Part shown: in pieces, positions 8,720 to 16,441 of the stretch | Position numbering within the stretch: position 1 is the first letter of the stretch | Layout: every line of letters begins with the position of its first letter | Source: Nocardia bovistercoris | GTDB lineage: Bacteria > Actinomycetota > Actinomycetes > Mycobacteriales > Mycobacteriaceae | Assembly (NCBI RefSeq): GCF_015674855.1 | Contig: NZ_JADMLG010000002.1 | Span: 620,001 to 684,000, forward strand | Direction: 5' to 3' | Length of the DNA: 64,000 nucleotides | The notes under the pieces: model-generated | What the model was told of the DNA's origin: nothing | Databases searched by the model: none | The model's input: the letters and a program-made list of their open reading frames with translations, nothing else | Translations under genes and position numbers: made by a program

Positions 8720-9889
8720 ATGAACTGGAGACCGTGGTTGGAGCTGTGGAGCGAGGAATGGATCGCCGGCCGAGATCCCGATGAGTCGGATCCCGAAGTG
8801 GTGCGGCAGCGCTGGCTCGGATACGCCCCGGCCACCGAGGCCGACATCGCCGCGGTCGAGCAGCGCCTCGGCCTGCGATTGCCACCCTCCTATCGCAGCT
8901 TCCTGCTGACCACCGATGGATGGCGCCATGCCGGGGAATTCGTGCAGAAGATGCGCGACACCACCAATCTGGGATGGCTACGTGACCTCGAACCAGCCTG
9001 GGAGTCCTGGGCCGACCTGATCACCGAGCCACCAGTCGACGCGCCGGGTAACCCGTTCGGTCGCGGACTACTGATCTCGCTGCACGCCGACGTCGGAGTC
9101 CTGTTCCTCGACCCGGCCGACCGCGACGAGAACGGCGAATGGGCCGCCTACAGCGTGTTTTCCTGGGGGTCGTTCCCGCGGCGGTATCCCTCGTTCACCG
9201 CCCTCATGGAATCGGAGTACCAAAGCCTTCATCGAATACGTCAGCCTGCGGGCAAAACCCGCGACAACTGGGATCTGGTGGCAGAACAGGCACGATGCGA
9301 CGCCCTTTCCGGGGACGTCGACACAGCCATGGCGGCCCTGGAGAAAGCCCAGCATTTCGGCCGGCCACGCGCCACGGTCCTACAAACCCAACTCCAGATG
9401 TTCCTGAGCACCTCTTCCCCCTACGATGCCTCCCGGATCCTTTCGCGCGTGCTACCGCTGGCACCCGTTCCGGAGGGGTTCTTCACCGGTCCACTGTTCA
9501 CCGACGAGTTCGTGCCATGCATGTTCCTGCAGCACGCGCACAAAGAACCCTGGTATGCCTCCGCGCTCGACCGTGCCCAGATGGTCGACGACCCCGGGGG
9601 CGAGATCAAACGTGCCATCGACGGGCACCGAGCCCGGGTAGAGCGGCCCGGCTACCAGCTCTCCTACGGCAACCGAGCATTCGACGCCGCGGTACGAAAG
9701 GCGCTCGCGCAATACCACTCCGACCCGGCGGCGCTGTGGCATGCGCTCGAGGCCGCGATGGCGCATTGGCAGCCCCGTACGCCAGATCACATCGCCCCGG
9801 TCGCATTGCTCGCCGACCCGGTGCCGGCGTACAGCCTCACCCCGGAACGCGGGCGCGCGCTGTTGAGCCAACCACGCAGCGGCCGCTGA
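8720..9889 (+). CDS. SMI1/KNR4 (SUKH) family protein
   Basis: A 389-residue protein. The first about 180 residues form a SUKH-type domain, recognised by PATEADIAAVEQRLGLRLPP followed by SYRSFLLTTDGW, the common opening of bacterial SMI1/KNR4 proteins. The rest is an alpha-helical extension I cannot assign. SUKH proteins often act as immunity proteins against secreted polymorphic toxins, though many stand alone; no toxin gene is next to it. The ATG at 8720 is chosen as the start (MNWRPWLELWSEEW); it lacks a clear ribosome site, so the transcript may be leaderless. It converges on an ankyrin-repeat gene. Confidence 0.8.
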   Translation: MNWRPWLELWSEEWIAGRDPDESDPEVVRQRWLGYAPATEADIAAVEQRLGLRLPPSYRSFLLTTDGWRHAGEFVQKMRDTTNLGWLRDLEPAWESWADLITEPPVDAPGNPFGRGLLISLHADVGVLFLDPADRDENGEWAAYSVFSWGSFPRRYPSFTALMESEYQSLHRIRQPAGKTRDNWDLVAEQARCDALSGDVDTAMAALEKAQHFGRPRATVLQTQLQMFLSTSSPYDASRILSRVLPLAPVPEGFFTGPLFTDEFVPCMFLQHAHKEPWYASALDRAQMVDDPGGEIKRAIDGHRARVERPGYQLSYGNRAFDAAVRKALAQYHSDPAALWHALEAAMAHWQPRTPDHIAPVALLADPVPAYSLTPERGRALLSQPRSGR

Positions 9890-9974
9890 CCCGGCGAGGC
9901 CGACCGAATCGGTTCCTTCATCGGTTGCGACGGCTGGGAACACCCCGCGGCCACCGGTTCGGTCATCCGAGCGG

Positions 9975-10925
9975 TCAGGGTCGGTACCGATAGTCGCCGT
10001 CGGGCACACGTAGCCACATGTCCGGTGGGCCGACGAAGGCGCGCGCGTCGCGCGGGCGCAACCCGGCCCACGCGCAGCAGTAGGCGAGGACGTCGTGCTG
10101 ATACAGGTACGAGGTGAGGATGTCCTCGGCGGAATCATCGTCGGACGGGTCGAGGGCGGGACTGATATCCGAGCTGGTGAGCGCGCCGTCGAGACTGGTG
10201 CTGCCCTGGCAGCCGCTCTTCGGGTTGAAGTACATCCCATAGCATTTCGTGCCGGGAGACAGACGGGTGGAGATGGCGGGCACCGAGGCGATGTAGGACC
10301 AGGGTTGGACGATCGCACAGCCGCCGGGCACGTCGGTCGCCCACATCGTCAACTCGGTGTCAGCGGACATGGGCCAGCTCGCCATGTCGTCCGGAGTCAC
10401 CGATCCCGCAGGCACCACCTCGGCGTCCAACCGGCGGACTGCCTCGGCCGCGTCGATACCCGCGACACAGACCAGGCTCATCCCGTCGACCCATGGTGTG
10501 CCCAGTGCCGTGGCCAGCCTGCGTCTTTCCTCGACCGAGGCCTGTTCGGAGGCCGACAACGCGCCGGTGACCAGCGGATGCCGCCCAGCCAGGCTCAGCC
10601 TTGCCGGGGACCAGCCCGCCATCATCGGTCGCGCCGGATCAGCGCCCGCGGCCAGCAACGCGCGGGCGTTGTCGTGACGGTCGGCATACACCGCACGCCA
10701 CAACGCGGTACGGCCCCACGCCATCGCGTCGACATCACCCACCCGCGACGCCAGCTCCGCCACCACCTCCGCAGACCCGTGCTCGGCGGCCATGTCCAAC
10801 GGTCTCCGCCGGCCACGCAGTAGGACATCGGGGTCGGCACCCGCGTCCAGACGTGCGCGTATCTGCCCTGGATCGGTCCATGCGGCCCAGCCGAGGCCGG
10901 CCCAGCCACCCTGCTCATCACGCAT
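9975..10925 (-). CDS. Ankyrin-repeat protein with DUF6461-like C-terminal domain
   Basis: A 316-residue protein with two to three ankyrin repeats in residues 20-110 (RRRPLDMAAEHGSAEVVAEL, then GRTALWRAVYADRHDNARAL, then AGADPARP). The C-terminal part (about 140-315) begins with DGMSLVCVAGIDAAEAVRRL, resembling the DUF6461 domain found in actinobacterial proteins. No signal peptide is seen. The start ATG 10925 has no ribosome site and may be used leaderless. Ankyrin repeats mediate protein binding; the partner is unknown. Convergence with an SMI1/KNR4 gene suggests a small accessory island. Confidence 0.75.
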   Translation of the reverse strand: MRDEQGGWAGLGWAAWTDPGQIRARLDAGADPDVLLRGRRRPLDMAAEHGSAEVVAELASRVGDVDAMAWGRTALWRAVYADRHDNARALLAAGADPARPMMAGWSPARLSLAGRHPLVTGALSASEQASVEERRRLATALGTPWVDGMSLVCVAGIDAAEAVRRLDAEVVPAGSVTPDDMASWPMSADTELTMWATDVPGGCAIVQPWSYIASVPAISTRLSPGTKCYGMYFNPKSGCQGSTSLDGALTSSDISPALDPSDDDSAEDILTSYLYQHDVLAYCCAWAGLRPRDARAFVGPPDMWLRVPDGDYRYRP

Positions 10926-11131
10926 GACTACAGTGTGCAGTCTCGAACATGCGTTCGGCAAACAGCTGCGCCAGTCACGACCCTACTACCACATGGAACC
11001 GAAATATCCAGCGCGGCAGGGCTTTTGGCCGACACCGGCGATTCACCGGCCAACCGCCGTTCCCCCACGAGGACCGGACCGCCGTGATCGGCGCACGCTT
11101 GCGTCCGAAGAACGTTCCCGCTGATCGAGGC

Positions 11132-11162
11132 TTGACTTGAAGCGGTTCAGGTCCTCGATACT
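11132..11162 (+). promoter_or_regulatory. MerR-type promoter with 19-bp spacer and operator dyad
   Basis: A -35 TTGACT (11132-11137) and a -10 GATACT (11157-11162) are separated by 19 bases, the overlong spacing that MerR activators correct. The dyad CTTGAA-GCGG-TTCAGG (11136-11151) lies inside the spacer. Transcription would start about six to seven bases downstream, at or just before the GTG at 11169, so the message is probably leaderless. Confidence 0.8.
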
Positions 11163-11168
11163 CGGACC

Positions 11169-11618
11169 GTGAGCGAGCAACAGTGGACGATCGCGCAGGC
11201 ATCGGCGCTGACCGGCCTCCCGGAGAGCACGCTGAGGTACTGGGAACGGATAGGACTTGTCCGTTCCGTCGAACGCGACCCTGCCAGCGGTCATCGCCGT
11301 TACGGCGAGGACGACATCGAGACTCTGGACACACTCGGCAACCTCCGCGCGGTCGGCATGTCGGTCGCCGATATGCGCCGCTACCTCGCCGACAGACGCC
11401 GCGGCGACCACGCAGCAGGAGAACAGAAAGCGCTGTTCCAGGCCCACGCGCAACGCTTGGCCGAGGAGATTCACACACTGGAGGCGCGCCGACGCTACCT
11501 CGAACTCAAAGTCCGCTACTGGGCCGCCCGCGAGCACGGCGATCTCGAACAAGCATCCAGGATCGCCGATCTGATCCGACCGCTGATCGACCGCGTCAAC
11601 CCGAAGGAAACCACGTGA
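11169..11618 (+). CDS. MerR family transcriptional regulator
   Basis: A 149-residue regulator. The winged helix-turn-helix covers about residues 6-75: WTIAQASALTGLPESTLRYW and RYGEDDIETLDTLGNLRAVG are hallmark MerR segments. A coiled-coil dimer helix follows (about 85-125), with no cysteine-rich metal site, so the ligand is probably organic. It lies immediately downstream of a MerR-type promoter it is likely to control. Its stop overlaps the GTG of the next gene by four bases, so it is co-translated with a short-chain dehydrogenase, the probable regulatory target. Confidence 0.9.
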   Translation: MSEQQWTIAQASALTGLPESTLRYWERIGLVRSVERDPASGHRRYGEDDIETLDTLGNLRAVGMSVADMRRYLADRRRGDHAAGEQKALFQAHAQRLAEEIHTLEARRRYLELKVRYWAAREHGDLEQASRIADLIRPLIDRVNPKETT

Positions 11619-12556
11619 ACACCACACCGGCAACGTCCCGATTCGACTGGCACACAACCGCGGCCGACGCCATCGGCGGCATCGATCTCACCGGTCGGCG
11701 AGCACTGATCACCGGCGCCGCGAGCGGCATCGGCGTCGAAACCGCCCGCGCGCTGGCCTCCGCCAACGCCGAGATCATCCTCGCCGCCCGCGACCTCGCC
11801 ACAGCCGCCGCCGTCGCGGACGACATACGCGCAGGCACCGGCAACGAGAACGTCCACGTCGCCCACCTCGACCGCGCCTCGATCGACGCGCTCGCGGCCG
11901 CCGCTGTGCGCGAACCGCTGCACATCCTCGTCAACAACGCGGGCGTCATGGCCATCCCCGAGTTGCGACGCAGCCCCGAAGGCCACGAGGCGCAGTTCGC
12001 CACCAACCACCTGGGACATTTCCGTCTCACCACCGCGCTGCTGCCCGCACTGCGCGCGGCGAACGGAGCCCGCGTGGTCTCGCTCAGCTCCAGGGCACAC
12101 CTCAACTCGACCGTGGACTTCGACGATATCGATTTCCGCGTGCGGGACTACGAGCCCGCACTGGCCTACGCCCAGTCCAAGACGGCGAATGTGCTGTTCG
12201 CTGTCGAAGCAGCGCGTCGCTGGGCGGTGTACGGCATCGAAGCCAACGCCGTACACCCCGGCGCCATCCTCGACTCGAATCTCGTCCGCCACTACGACCG
12301 GACCACAGTGGACCAGCTGCGAAACTCGGACCGATACACCTACAAGACCGTCGCCCAGGGGGCGGCCACCAGCGTCTATGTCGCGACCTCACCCGAACTC
12401 GACGGGATCGTCGGCCGCTACTTCGAGAACTGTCGCGAAGCCGACCCCGACAACCCCGGCGCGGCGGGCATCGATGCCGCGGGTGTCGCCGCGTACGCCC
12501 TCGACCCCGACGACGCACGCCGCCTGTGGGACCTTTCGGAACAGATGAACAGCTGA
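11615..12556 (+). CDS. Short-chain dehydrogenase/reductase
   Basis: A 313-residue NAD(P)-dependent oxidoreductase. It has the cofactor motif TGAASGIG (about residues 31-38), the NNAG motif, a catalytic serine in SLSSRAHL and YAQSK holding the catalytic Tyr and Lys. The overall pattern is that of the retinol dehydrogenase/WW-oxidoreductase-like branch, often of unknown substrate in actinobacteria. The GTG start lies in the GTGA overlap with the MerR stop, showing translational coupling. The operon arrangement suggests it is induced by the ligand sensed by the MerR protein. Confidence 0.9.
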   Translation: MNTTPATSRFDWHTTAADAIGGIDLTGRRALITGAASGIGVETARALASANAEIILAARDLATAAAVADDIRAGTGNENVHVAHLDRASIDALAAAAVREPLHILVNNAGVMAIPELRRSPEGHEAQFATNHLGHFRLTTALLPALRAANGARVVSLSSRAHLNSTVDFDDIDFRVRDYEPALAYAQSKTANVLFAVEAARRWAVYGIEANAVHPGAILDSNLVRHYDRTTVDQLRNSDRYTYKTVAQGAATSVYVATSPELDGIVGRYFENCREADPDNPGAAGIDAAGVAAYALDPDDARRLWDLSEQMNS

Positions 12557-12679
12557 TTCCGTCGGCACAGGATCGACCCCACACCGGCCCGTTGCGCGAG
12601 CGAGGAAGAGATACGCTGTGCCACAGACGGGTTCGCCCGACGTGTTCCTGCTCGTCCGATGCATCGAGGGAACTGGACC

Positions 12680-13090
12680 ATGCTCAGTACAACCTACGAG
12701 GACACTCCTGTCATCCGCACCGACTATTCGAATCCAGCGCGATGGGACGAGATGTGCCGTGTGGCCACGACACCGAACGAGGAAGAGTGCGCCGCCTACG
12801 TCGAATTCCTCGAAGACCGCGCTTACCGGGATCTGACACTCGAACAGGTCCTCGACCTGATTCCGGAAGGCTTCCGACATCGAATGCTCATCGTGGCCGA
12901 CGGAATCACGATGAACTCCGCCGAATTTCCTCTGCTGTGTATCGATCTGGAAACCGACACCTTTGGGCGCGTACTCCGGGTGATCGCCGCGGAGTTGCAT
13001 TCGATCGAGAACAACATCTCGATAGTCAACATGTTCTTCGGCGAATTCATCGATGCCGCCGACAACGACGGAGTATTCCGAGGATTCTGA
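12680..13090 (+). CDS. DUF6924-like hypothetical protein
   Basis: A 136-residue soluble acidic protein. It begins MLSTTYEDTPVIRTDYSNPA and has the arrangement EECAAYVEFLEDRAY then HRMLIVADGITMNSAEFPLL, the look of the actinobacterial DUF6924 family; no function is known for it. The ATG at 12680 has GAGGGA eight bases upstream (12666-12671), which decides against the ATG at 12659. It stands alone downstream of the SDR gene with its own 123-base leader region. Confidence 0.72.
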   Translation: MLSTTYEDTPVIRTDYSNPARWDEMCRVATTPNEEECAAYVEFLEDRAYRDLTLEQVLDLIPEGFRHRMLIVADGITMNSAEFPLLCIDLETDTFGRVLRVIAAELHSIENNISIVNMFFGEFIDAADNDGVFRGF

Positions 13091-13267
13091 CTCGACAGCG
13101 AAACCGGCACCCGGTGCCGTCAGTAGGCGAGTACGTGCCCCGCCTGCACACCGAACCCGCCGCCGGGCTCTACGACGTCGAGATCCGACCTCATGACGAG
13201 CCATGCGAGCGAGCCCCATCAATGCGACACATCTGCGTGAAGATTCGGGGTGGACGGATCTCTCGAC

Positions 13268-13684
13268 CTATATCTTCACGACACGAACTTCTTTGCCACA
13301 CAGTTTGGTCATATCGTCCACGTCGGAAGTCGCGATAACGACAGGTCGCACCGCACGCAACGCGGTCGCGGCCACCACCGCATCCACCGCATATTCATGA
13401 CCGTGCAGGCCGGCTGCACGGAGGAGATCGATCGCGTCGAATGCGATCTCGTCGGTCACAGGCTCGATCCGCAGACGGGAAAGGTGCCAGCGAAAACGGT
13501 CGTTCTTGATACGCATGTCGTATGCCTCGATCGGGGTCAGGGCACTGGCGATCACACGAAAATCATTGTCCTGAGCTTCACGAACGTATGCGGTGACCTG
13601 CAGATCCGCCGCGCACCACTTCGACAGTCCCTCGCTGTCGAGCACAAACGTCCCGGCAGTCAATCGGCTTCGCGTACGTGCCAC
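13268..13684 (-). CDS. PIN-domain toxin of a VapBC-like module
   Basis: A 138-residue PIN-domain protein, predicted ribonuclease toxin. The acidic metal-binding positions appear as FVLDSEGLSK (D near residue 16), TPIEAYD, and YAVDAVVAATAL with a final TSDVDDMTKLCG. It is a clear paralogue of the toxin at 14352-14762: both share LDSEGL, LSRLxIEPVT, HG.xYA.DA and the C-terminal VKI/MKI. The GTG start overlaps the antitoxin end by 25 bases and has an AGGGGGA ribosome site within the antitoxin gene. The RNA target cannot be read from sequence. Confidence 0.87.
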   Translation of the reverse strand: MARTRSRLTAGTFVLDSEGLSKWCAADLQVTAYVREAQDNDFRVIASALTPIEAYDMRIKNDRFRWHLSRLRIEPVTDEIAFDAIDLLRAAGLHGHEYAVDAVVAATALRAVRPVVIATSDVDDMTKLCGKEVRVVKI

Positions 13685-13971
13685 TCACTATCCCCCTGCA
13701 ACTCGGGCGCGGACCTCACCTCTCGGAAGAGCGCAGCCGCCTCGTCTTTGATCTCGCGCGGAATCACGCCTGCTTGCTTCTCGTTCGCAAGCAACGCCTC
13801 TTCCAAGAGGTCTCGCTCTATCTGACGCTCAACGGCGGCATCGACGTAGGCGGAGAAGCCTCGCGAGCCCACCCTTTCCTTGACGGCCCGGATATTGCCC
13901 GTCCTCAGCGACACACTGACCTTCGCCGCCGGGCCGTGCCCCGGCGGAAATTCTCCATGCGGTGCAGCCAT
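13660..13971 (-). CDS. Antitoxin of a VapBC-like module
   Basis: A 103-residue antitoxin. An N-terminal DNA-binding segment (KVSVSLRTGNIRAVKERVG, about 17-35) looks like a ribbon-helix-helix start, followed by FSAYVDAAVERQIERDLLEE, shared with the second antitoxin at 14104, and an acidic C-terminus that should wrap the PIN toxin. The ATG at 13971 lies six bases after a TAAAAT -10 box, so the transcript is likely leaderless. A palindrome next to that box is the probable autoregulatory operator. Confidence 0.82.
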   Translation of the reverse strand: MAAPHGEFPPGHGPAAKVSVSLRTGNIRAVKERVGSRGFSAYVDAAVERQIERDLLEEALLANEKQAGVIPREIKDEAAALFREVRSAPELQGDSEWHVREAD

Positions 13972-13983
13972 GAGGCTATTTTA

Positions 13984-13996
13984 CTACTCGAAGTAG
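13984..13996. promoter_or_regulatory. Operator-like inverted repeat of the left toxin-antitoxin module
   Basis: CTACT-CGA-AGTAG is a 5-3-5 inverted repeat 12 bases upstream of the antitoxin ATG and directly beside the minus-strand -10 TAAAAT (13978-13983 read on the complement). Binding here would block transcription, as expected for toxin-antitoxin autoregulation. Confidence 0.5.
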
Positions 13997-14090
13997 CAAT
14001 TTTGCCAACGCACCTTAGACCGCCCTGCGGGATGACGAGACCTCCAAAGCGTCCTCATCGATGGAGCCGACACCATGGGAGCATAAGCGG

Positions 14091-14096
14091 TAGGAT
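14091..14096 (+). promoter_or_regulatory. -10 box of the right toxin-antitoxin module
   Basis: TAGGAT lies seven bases before the ATG at 14104, so transcription would begin at or next to the start codon. AGGTGG just before the ATG is too close to act as a normal ribosome site, which supports leaderless expression. Confidence 0.45.
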
Positions 14097-14103
14097 AGGT
14101 GGC

Positions 14104-14355
14104 ATGAGTGAGCGTACCGCGAAGTATTCGATCACAATGCCGCGTGACCTCGCCGAGGCAGCCCGCGAGCGTGGCGGCCCCTCCGGCCTGTCCGCGTACG
14201 TCACCGCTGCCGTGGCGCGTCAGATCGAACGAGACAACCTCGACGAACTCATCAAGGTGGCCGAAGCGGAGCACGGCCCAATCGGTGACGAAGAGATCCA
14301 GGCCCTGCGCGATCAGCTACTCAACGCCCGACGTGGGAAAGATACCGCTGCGTGA
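14104..14355 (+). CDS. Antitoxin of second VapBC-like module
   Basis: An 83-residue antitoxin with a predicted DNA-binding N-terminus (TAKYSITMPRDLAEAARERG) and the same LSAYVTAAVARQIERDNLDE segment as the antitoxin at 13660-13971. The acidic and polar tail (EHGPIGDEEIQALRDQLL) should bind the toxin. It is divergent from, and paralogous to, the left module, with 132 bases between the two ATGs. Its stop overlaps the toxin GTG by four bases. Confidence 0.85.
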   Translation: MSERTAKYSITMPRDLAEAARERGGPSGLSAYVTAAVARQIERDNLDELIKVAEAEHGPIGDEEIQALRDQLLNARRGKDTAA

Positions 14356-14762
14356 GCGGACACGCTTCCCCCGGCGGCACCCTGGTTCTCGACAGCGAAG
14401 GACTCGCCAAGGCCGTGCTACGCGACCGGGCGGTCACCGGATGGCTCGCGCTGGCCCGCGCCGACGACATGCGCGTTGTCACTTCCGCCGCCATATTGGT
14501 CGAGGTCATCCATCCCAGGATCAAACGCCCAGCATTGGAATGGACACTTTCCCGCCTCGTGATCGAACCCGTCACCGAGCTCATCGCGCGCCACGCCGCC
14601 ACCCTGCTGACCGAGGCGAACCTGCACGGTCACAAATACGCCATCGACGCCATGCTCGCCGCCACCGCGCTCTCCGCCACCGGCCCGGTCACCGTGCTCA
14701 CCTCGGATCCCGACGACCTGATCACACTCTGCGGCGATCACGCGACCATCATGAAAATCTGA
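14352..14762 (+). CDS. PIN-domain toxin of second VapBC-like module
   Basis: A 136-residue PIN-domain ribonuclease-like protein. Conserved positions are LVLDSEGLAK, AAILVEVIHP, LHGHKYAIDAMLAATAL and LTSDPDDLITLCG. It pairs with the antitoxin at 14104 through a GTGA overlap. Similarity to the toxin at 13268-13684 covers the whole length and indicates duplication with inversion. It converges on serS with 28 bases between the two genes. Confidence 0.88.
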   Translation: MSGHASPGGTLVLDSEGLAKAVLRDRAVTGWLALARADDMRVVTSAAILVEVIHPRIKRPALEWTLSRLVIEPVTELIARHAATLLTEANLHGHKYAIDAMLAATALSATGPVTVLTSDPDDLITLCGDHATIMKI

Positions 14763-14790
14763 TCTCGGCGTACCGCGAGTAACTCTGAAA

Positions 14791-16083
14791 CTACGGTGTG
14801 GTGGCGCCGTCGGGGGCGATCTTGCCGAAGCCGGTGTACGGGCGGAGTGCCTCGGGGATCACCACGGAGCCGTCCTGTTGTTGGAACTGTTCGAGGACGG
14901 CGGCCATGGTGCGGCCGATCGGGAGGGCCGAGCCGTTGAGGGTGGCCGCGTAGCCGCGAGCGCCGTCCGCGGACTTCGTTCTGATGCCCGCGCGGCGGGC
15001 CTGGAAGGTGCCGGTGTCCGAGCAGGAGCTGATTTCCCGGTAGGTGTTCTGGCTCGGCAACCACACTTCGATGTCGTAGGTGAATGCGGCGGAGAAACCG
15101 AGATCGCCTGCCGCGAGGGCGACGACGCGGTAGGCGAGGCCGAGTTCCTTCAGACAGGTCTCGGCGTGGCCGACCATGAGATCCAGTTCGGCGCGCGAGT
15201 TCTCGGGGGCGACGATGCGGACCAGTTCGACCTTCGAGAACTGGTGCAGGCGCAGGATGCCTCGGGTGTCGCGGCCGTAGGATCCGGCTTCGGAGCGGAA
15301 GCACGGGGTCCACGGCGTGTAGGCGTAGGGCAGGTCCTCGGTGGCGAGGATCTCCTCGGCGTGCAGGTTCGTCAGCGGCACCTCCGCGGTGGGCACCAGG
15401 AACAGTTCCCGGTCGGCGAGTGCGGTGGCGAACAGATCGTCCTCGAATTTCGGGAGTTGGCCGGTTCCCGTCATCGTGGCCCGGTTCACCAGATACGGCA
15501 CCGAGACTTCCTGATATCCGTGGCGAGCGGTGTGTGTATTCAAGAAGAAGGTGGCGAGGGCGCGTTCGAGTACCGCTCCCGGTCCACGGGAAATCGAGAA
15601 GCGCGAGCCGGACAACTTCGCCGCCCGCGGGAAGTCGAATATCCCCATCGCCTCGCCCAGCGTGACGTGGTCCTTCGGCGTGAACGAGAAGGCCTGCGGG
15701 CTCCCATGCTTTCTGAGCTCGACATCGAATTCCGCACTGTCACCGTCGGGGGCGTCGTCCGAGGGAAAATTCGGAATTGTCAACAGCAGATCGCGGAGTT
15801 GGCTCGCGCTTTGCTCCTGCTCCGCCTCGAGCGTGCGGATGGCCTCCTTGAGGGCGCGGGCGCGTTCCTTCAGTTCGGCGGTGTCGGCGCCCGCTCTGCC
15901 GAGCCTGCCGACCTCGGCGGCCACCTTCTTCGATTCCGCCCGCAGGTCGTCGGTCGCCTTGATCGCGGCATTGCGCTGGGACAACGACTTCTCGACGGCA
16001 TCCGGGGCGAATGGATAGCCCCGCCGCGCCAACCGGCGAACGCTCTCGGGGCCGAGTTCGACCAAGGTCCGAGCATCATGCAT
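14791..16083 (-). CDS. serS: Seryl-tRNA synthetase, divergent (probable second copy)
   Basis: A 430-residue class II seryl-tRNA synthetase that charges tRNA-Ser. A coiled-coil tRNA-binding arm spans about residues 25-105; motif 2 is CFRSEAGSYGRDTRGILRLH and motif 3 is LNGSALPIGRTMAAVLEQFQ. The N-terminus (MHDARTLVELGPESVRRLAR) lacks the MIDLRxLREDP opening usual for housekeeping SerRS in this order, and motif 3 reads NGSALPIGR rather than the usual actinobacterial form. I infer a horizontally acquired or specialised paralogue, perhaps conferring resistance to a SerRS inhibitor. The start is set by AAGGAAA about seven bases upstream, inside a hairpin. Confidence 0.93.
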   Translation of the reverse strand: MHDARTLVELGPESVRRLARRGYPFAPDAVEKSLSQRNAAIKATDDLRAESKKVAAEVGRLGRAGADTAELKERARALKEAIRTLEAEQEQSASQLRDLLLTIPNFPSDDAPDGDSAEFDVELRKHGSPQAFSFTPKDHVTLGEAMGIFDFPRAAKLSGSRFSISRGPGAVLERALATFFLNTHTARHGYQEVSVPYLVNRATMTGTGQLPKFEDDLFATALADRELFLVPTAEVPLTNLHAEEILATEDLPYAYTPWTPCFRSEAGSYGRDTRGILRLHQFSKVELVRIVAPENSRAELDLMVGHAETCLKELGLAYRVVALAAGDLGFSAAFTYDIEVWLPSQNTYREISSCSDTGTFQARRAGIRTKSADGARGYAATLNGSALPIGRTMAAVLEQFQQQDGSVVIPEALRPYTGFGKIAPDGATTP

Positions 16084-16098
16084 CGAAGGTTTCCTTCG
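16084..16098 (-). promoter_or_regulatory. Hairpin sequestering the serS ribosome site
   Basis: Read on the serS strand, CGAAGG-AAA-CCTTCG is a perfect 6-bp stem with a three-base loop ending exactly at the start codon. The AAGG of the ribosome site is in the left arm, so folding would hide it and could modulate translation. Confidence 0.5.
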
Positions 16099-16441
16099 CA
16101 GAATCGAGTTGTCCCGGTGAGGTGCCAACCCTAGCAAGGCGCTGCCTCACGACACCGGAGGCGGTGGGCGTCCGCGGTCCTCGCGGAATATCGACGACGG
16201 CAAATGCGAAGCAACGGGATTCGCGAAACGATATTTCGACTTTATGGTGTACTGCGGCTATCGGGACTCGACCACGGTAGTTCGTCCGGCAAACCTTCGC
16301 GGACTATCCTCGTCGCCGTCGAACCCCGCGCTGAGCCGGTTCTCGAAATATCACGCGCGGGTTCGGTGTTGGGCAGATTGGTTCGCGGTACTCGGAATCC
16401 AGGGCGTCGGCCGGACGGCAGCGCCCGAGAGAGGATACGTA
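16099..16441. other. Intergenic between serS and nitroreductase genes
   Basis: These 343 bases are locally less GC-rich (16190-16260) and hold the divergent promoters. No reading frame with a plausible product or ribosome site was found; the GAGAGGA site near 16430 belongs to the nitroreductase gene. Confidence 0.6.

Noticed and set aside
8369..8929. A 186-codon minus-strand frame opposite the SMI1/KNR4 gene
   Set aside because: It is antisense to the conserved SUKH domain and lacks a start signal.
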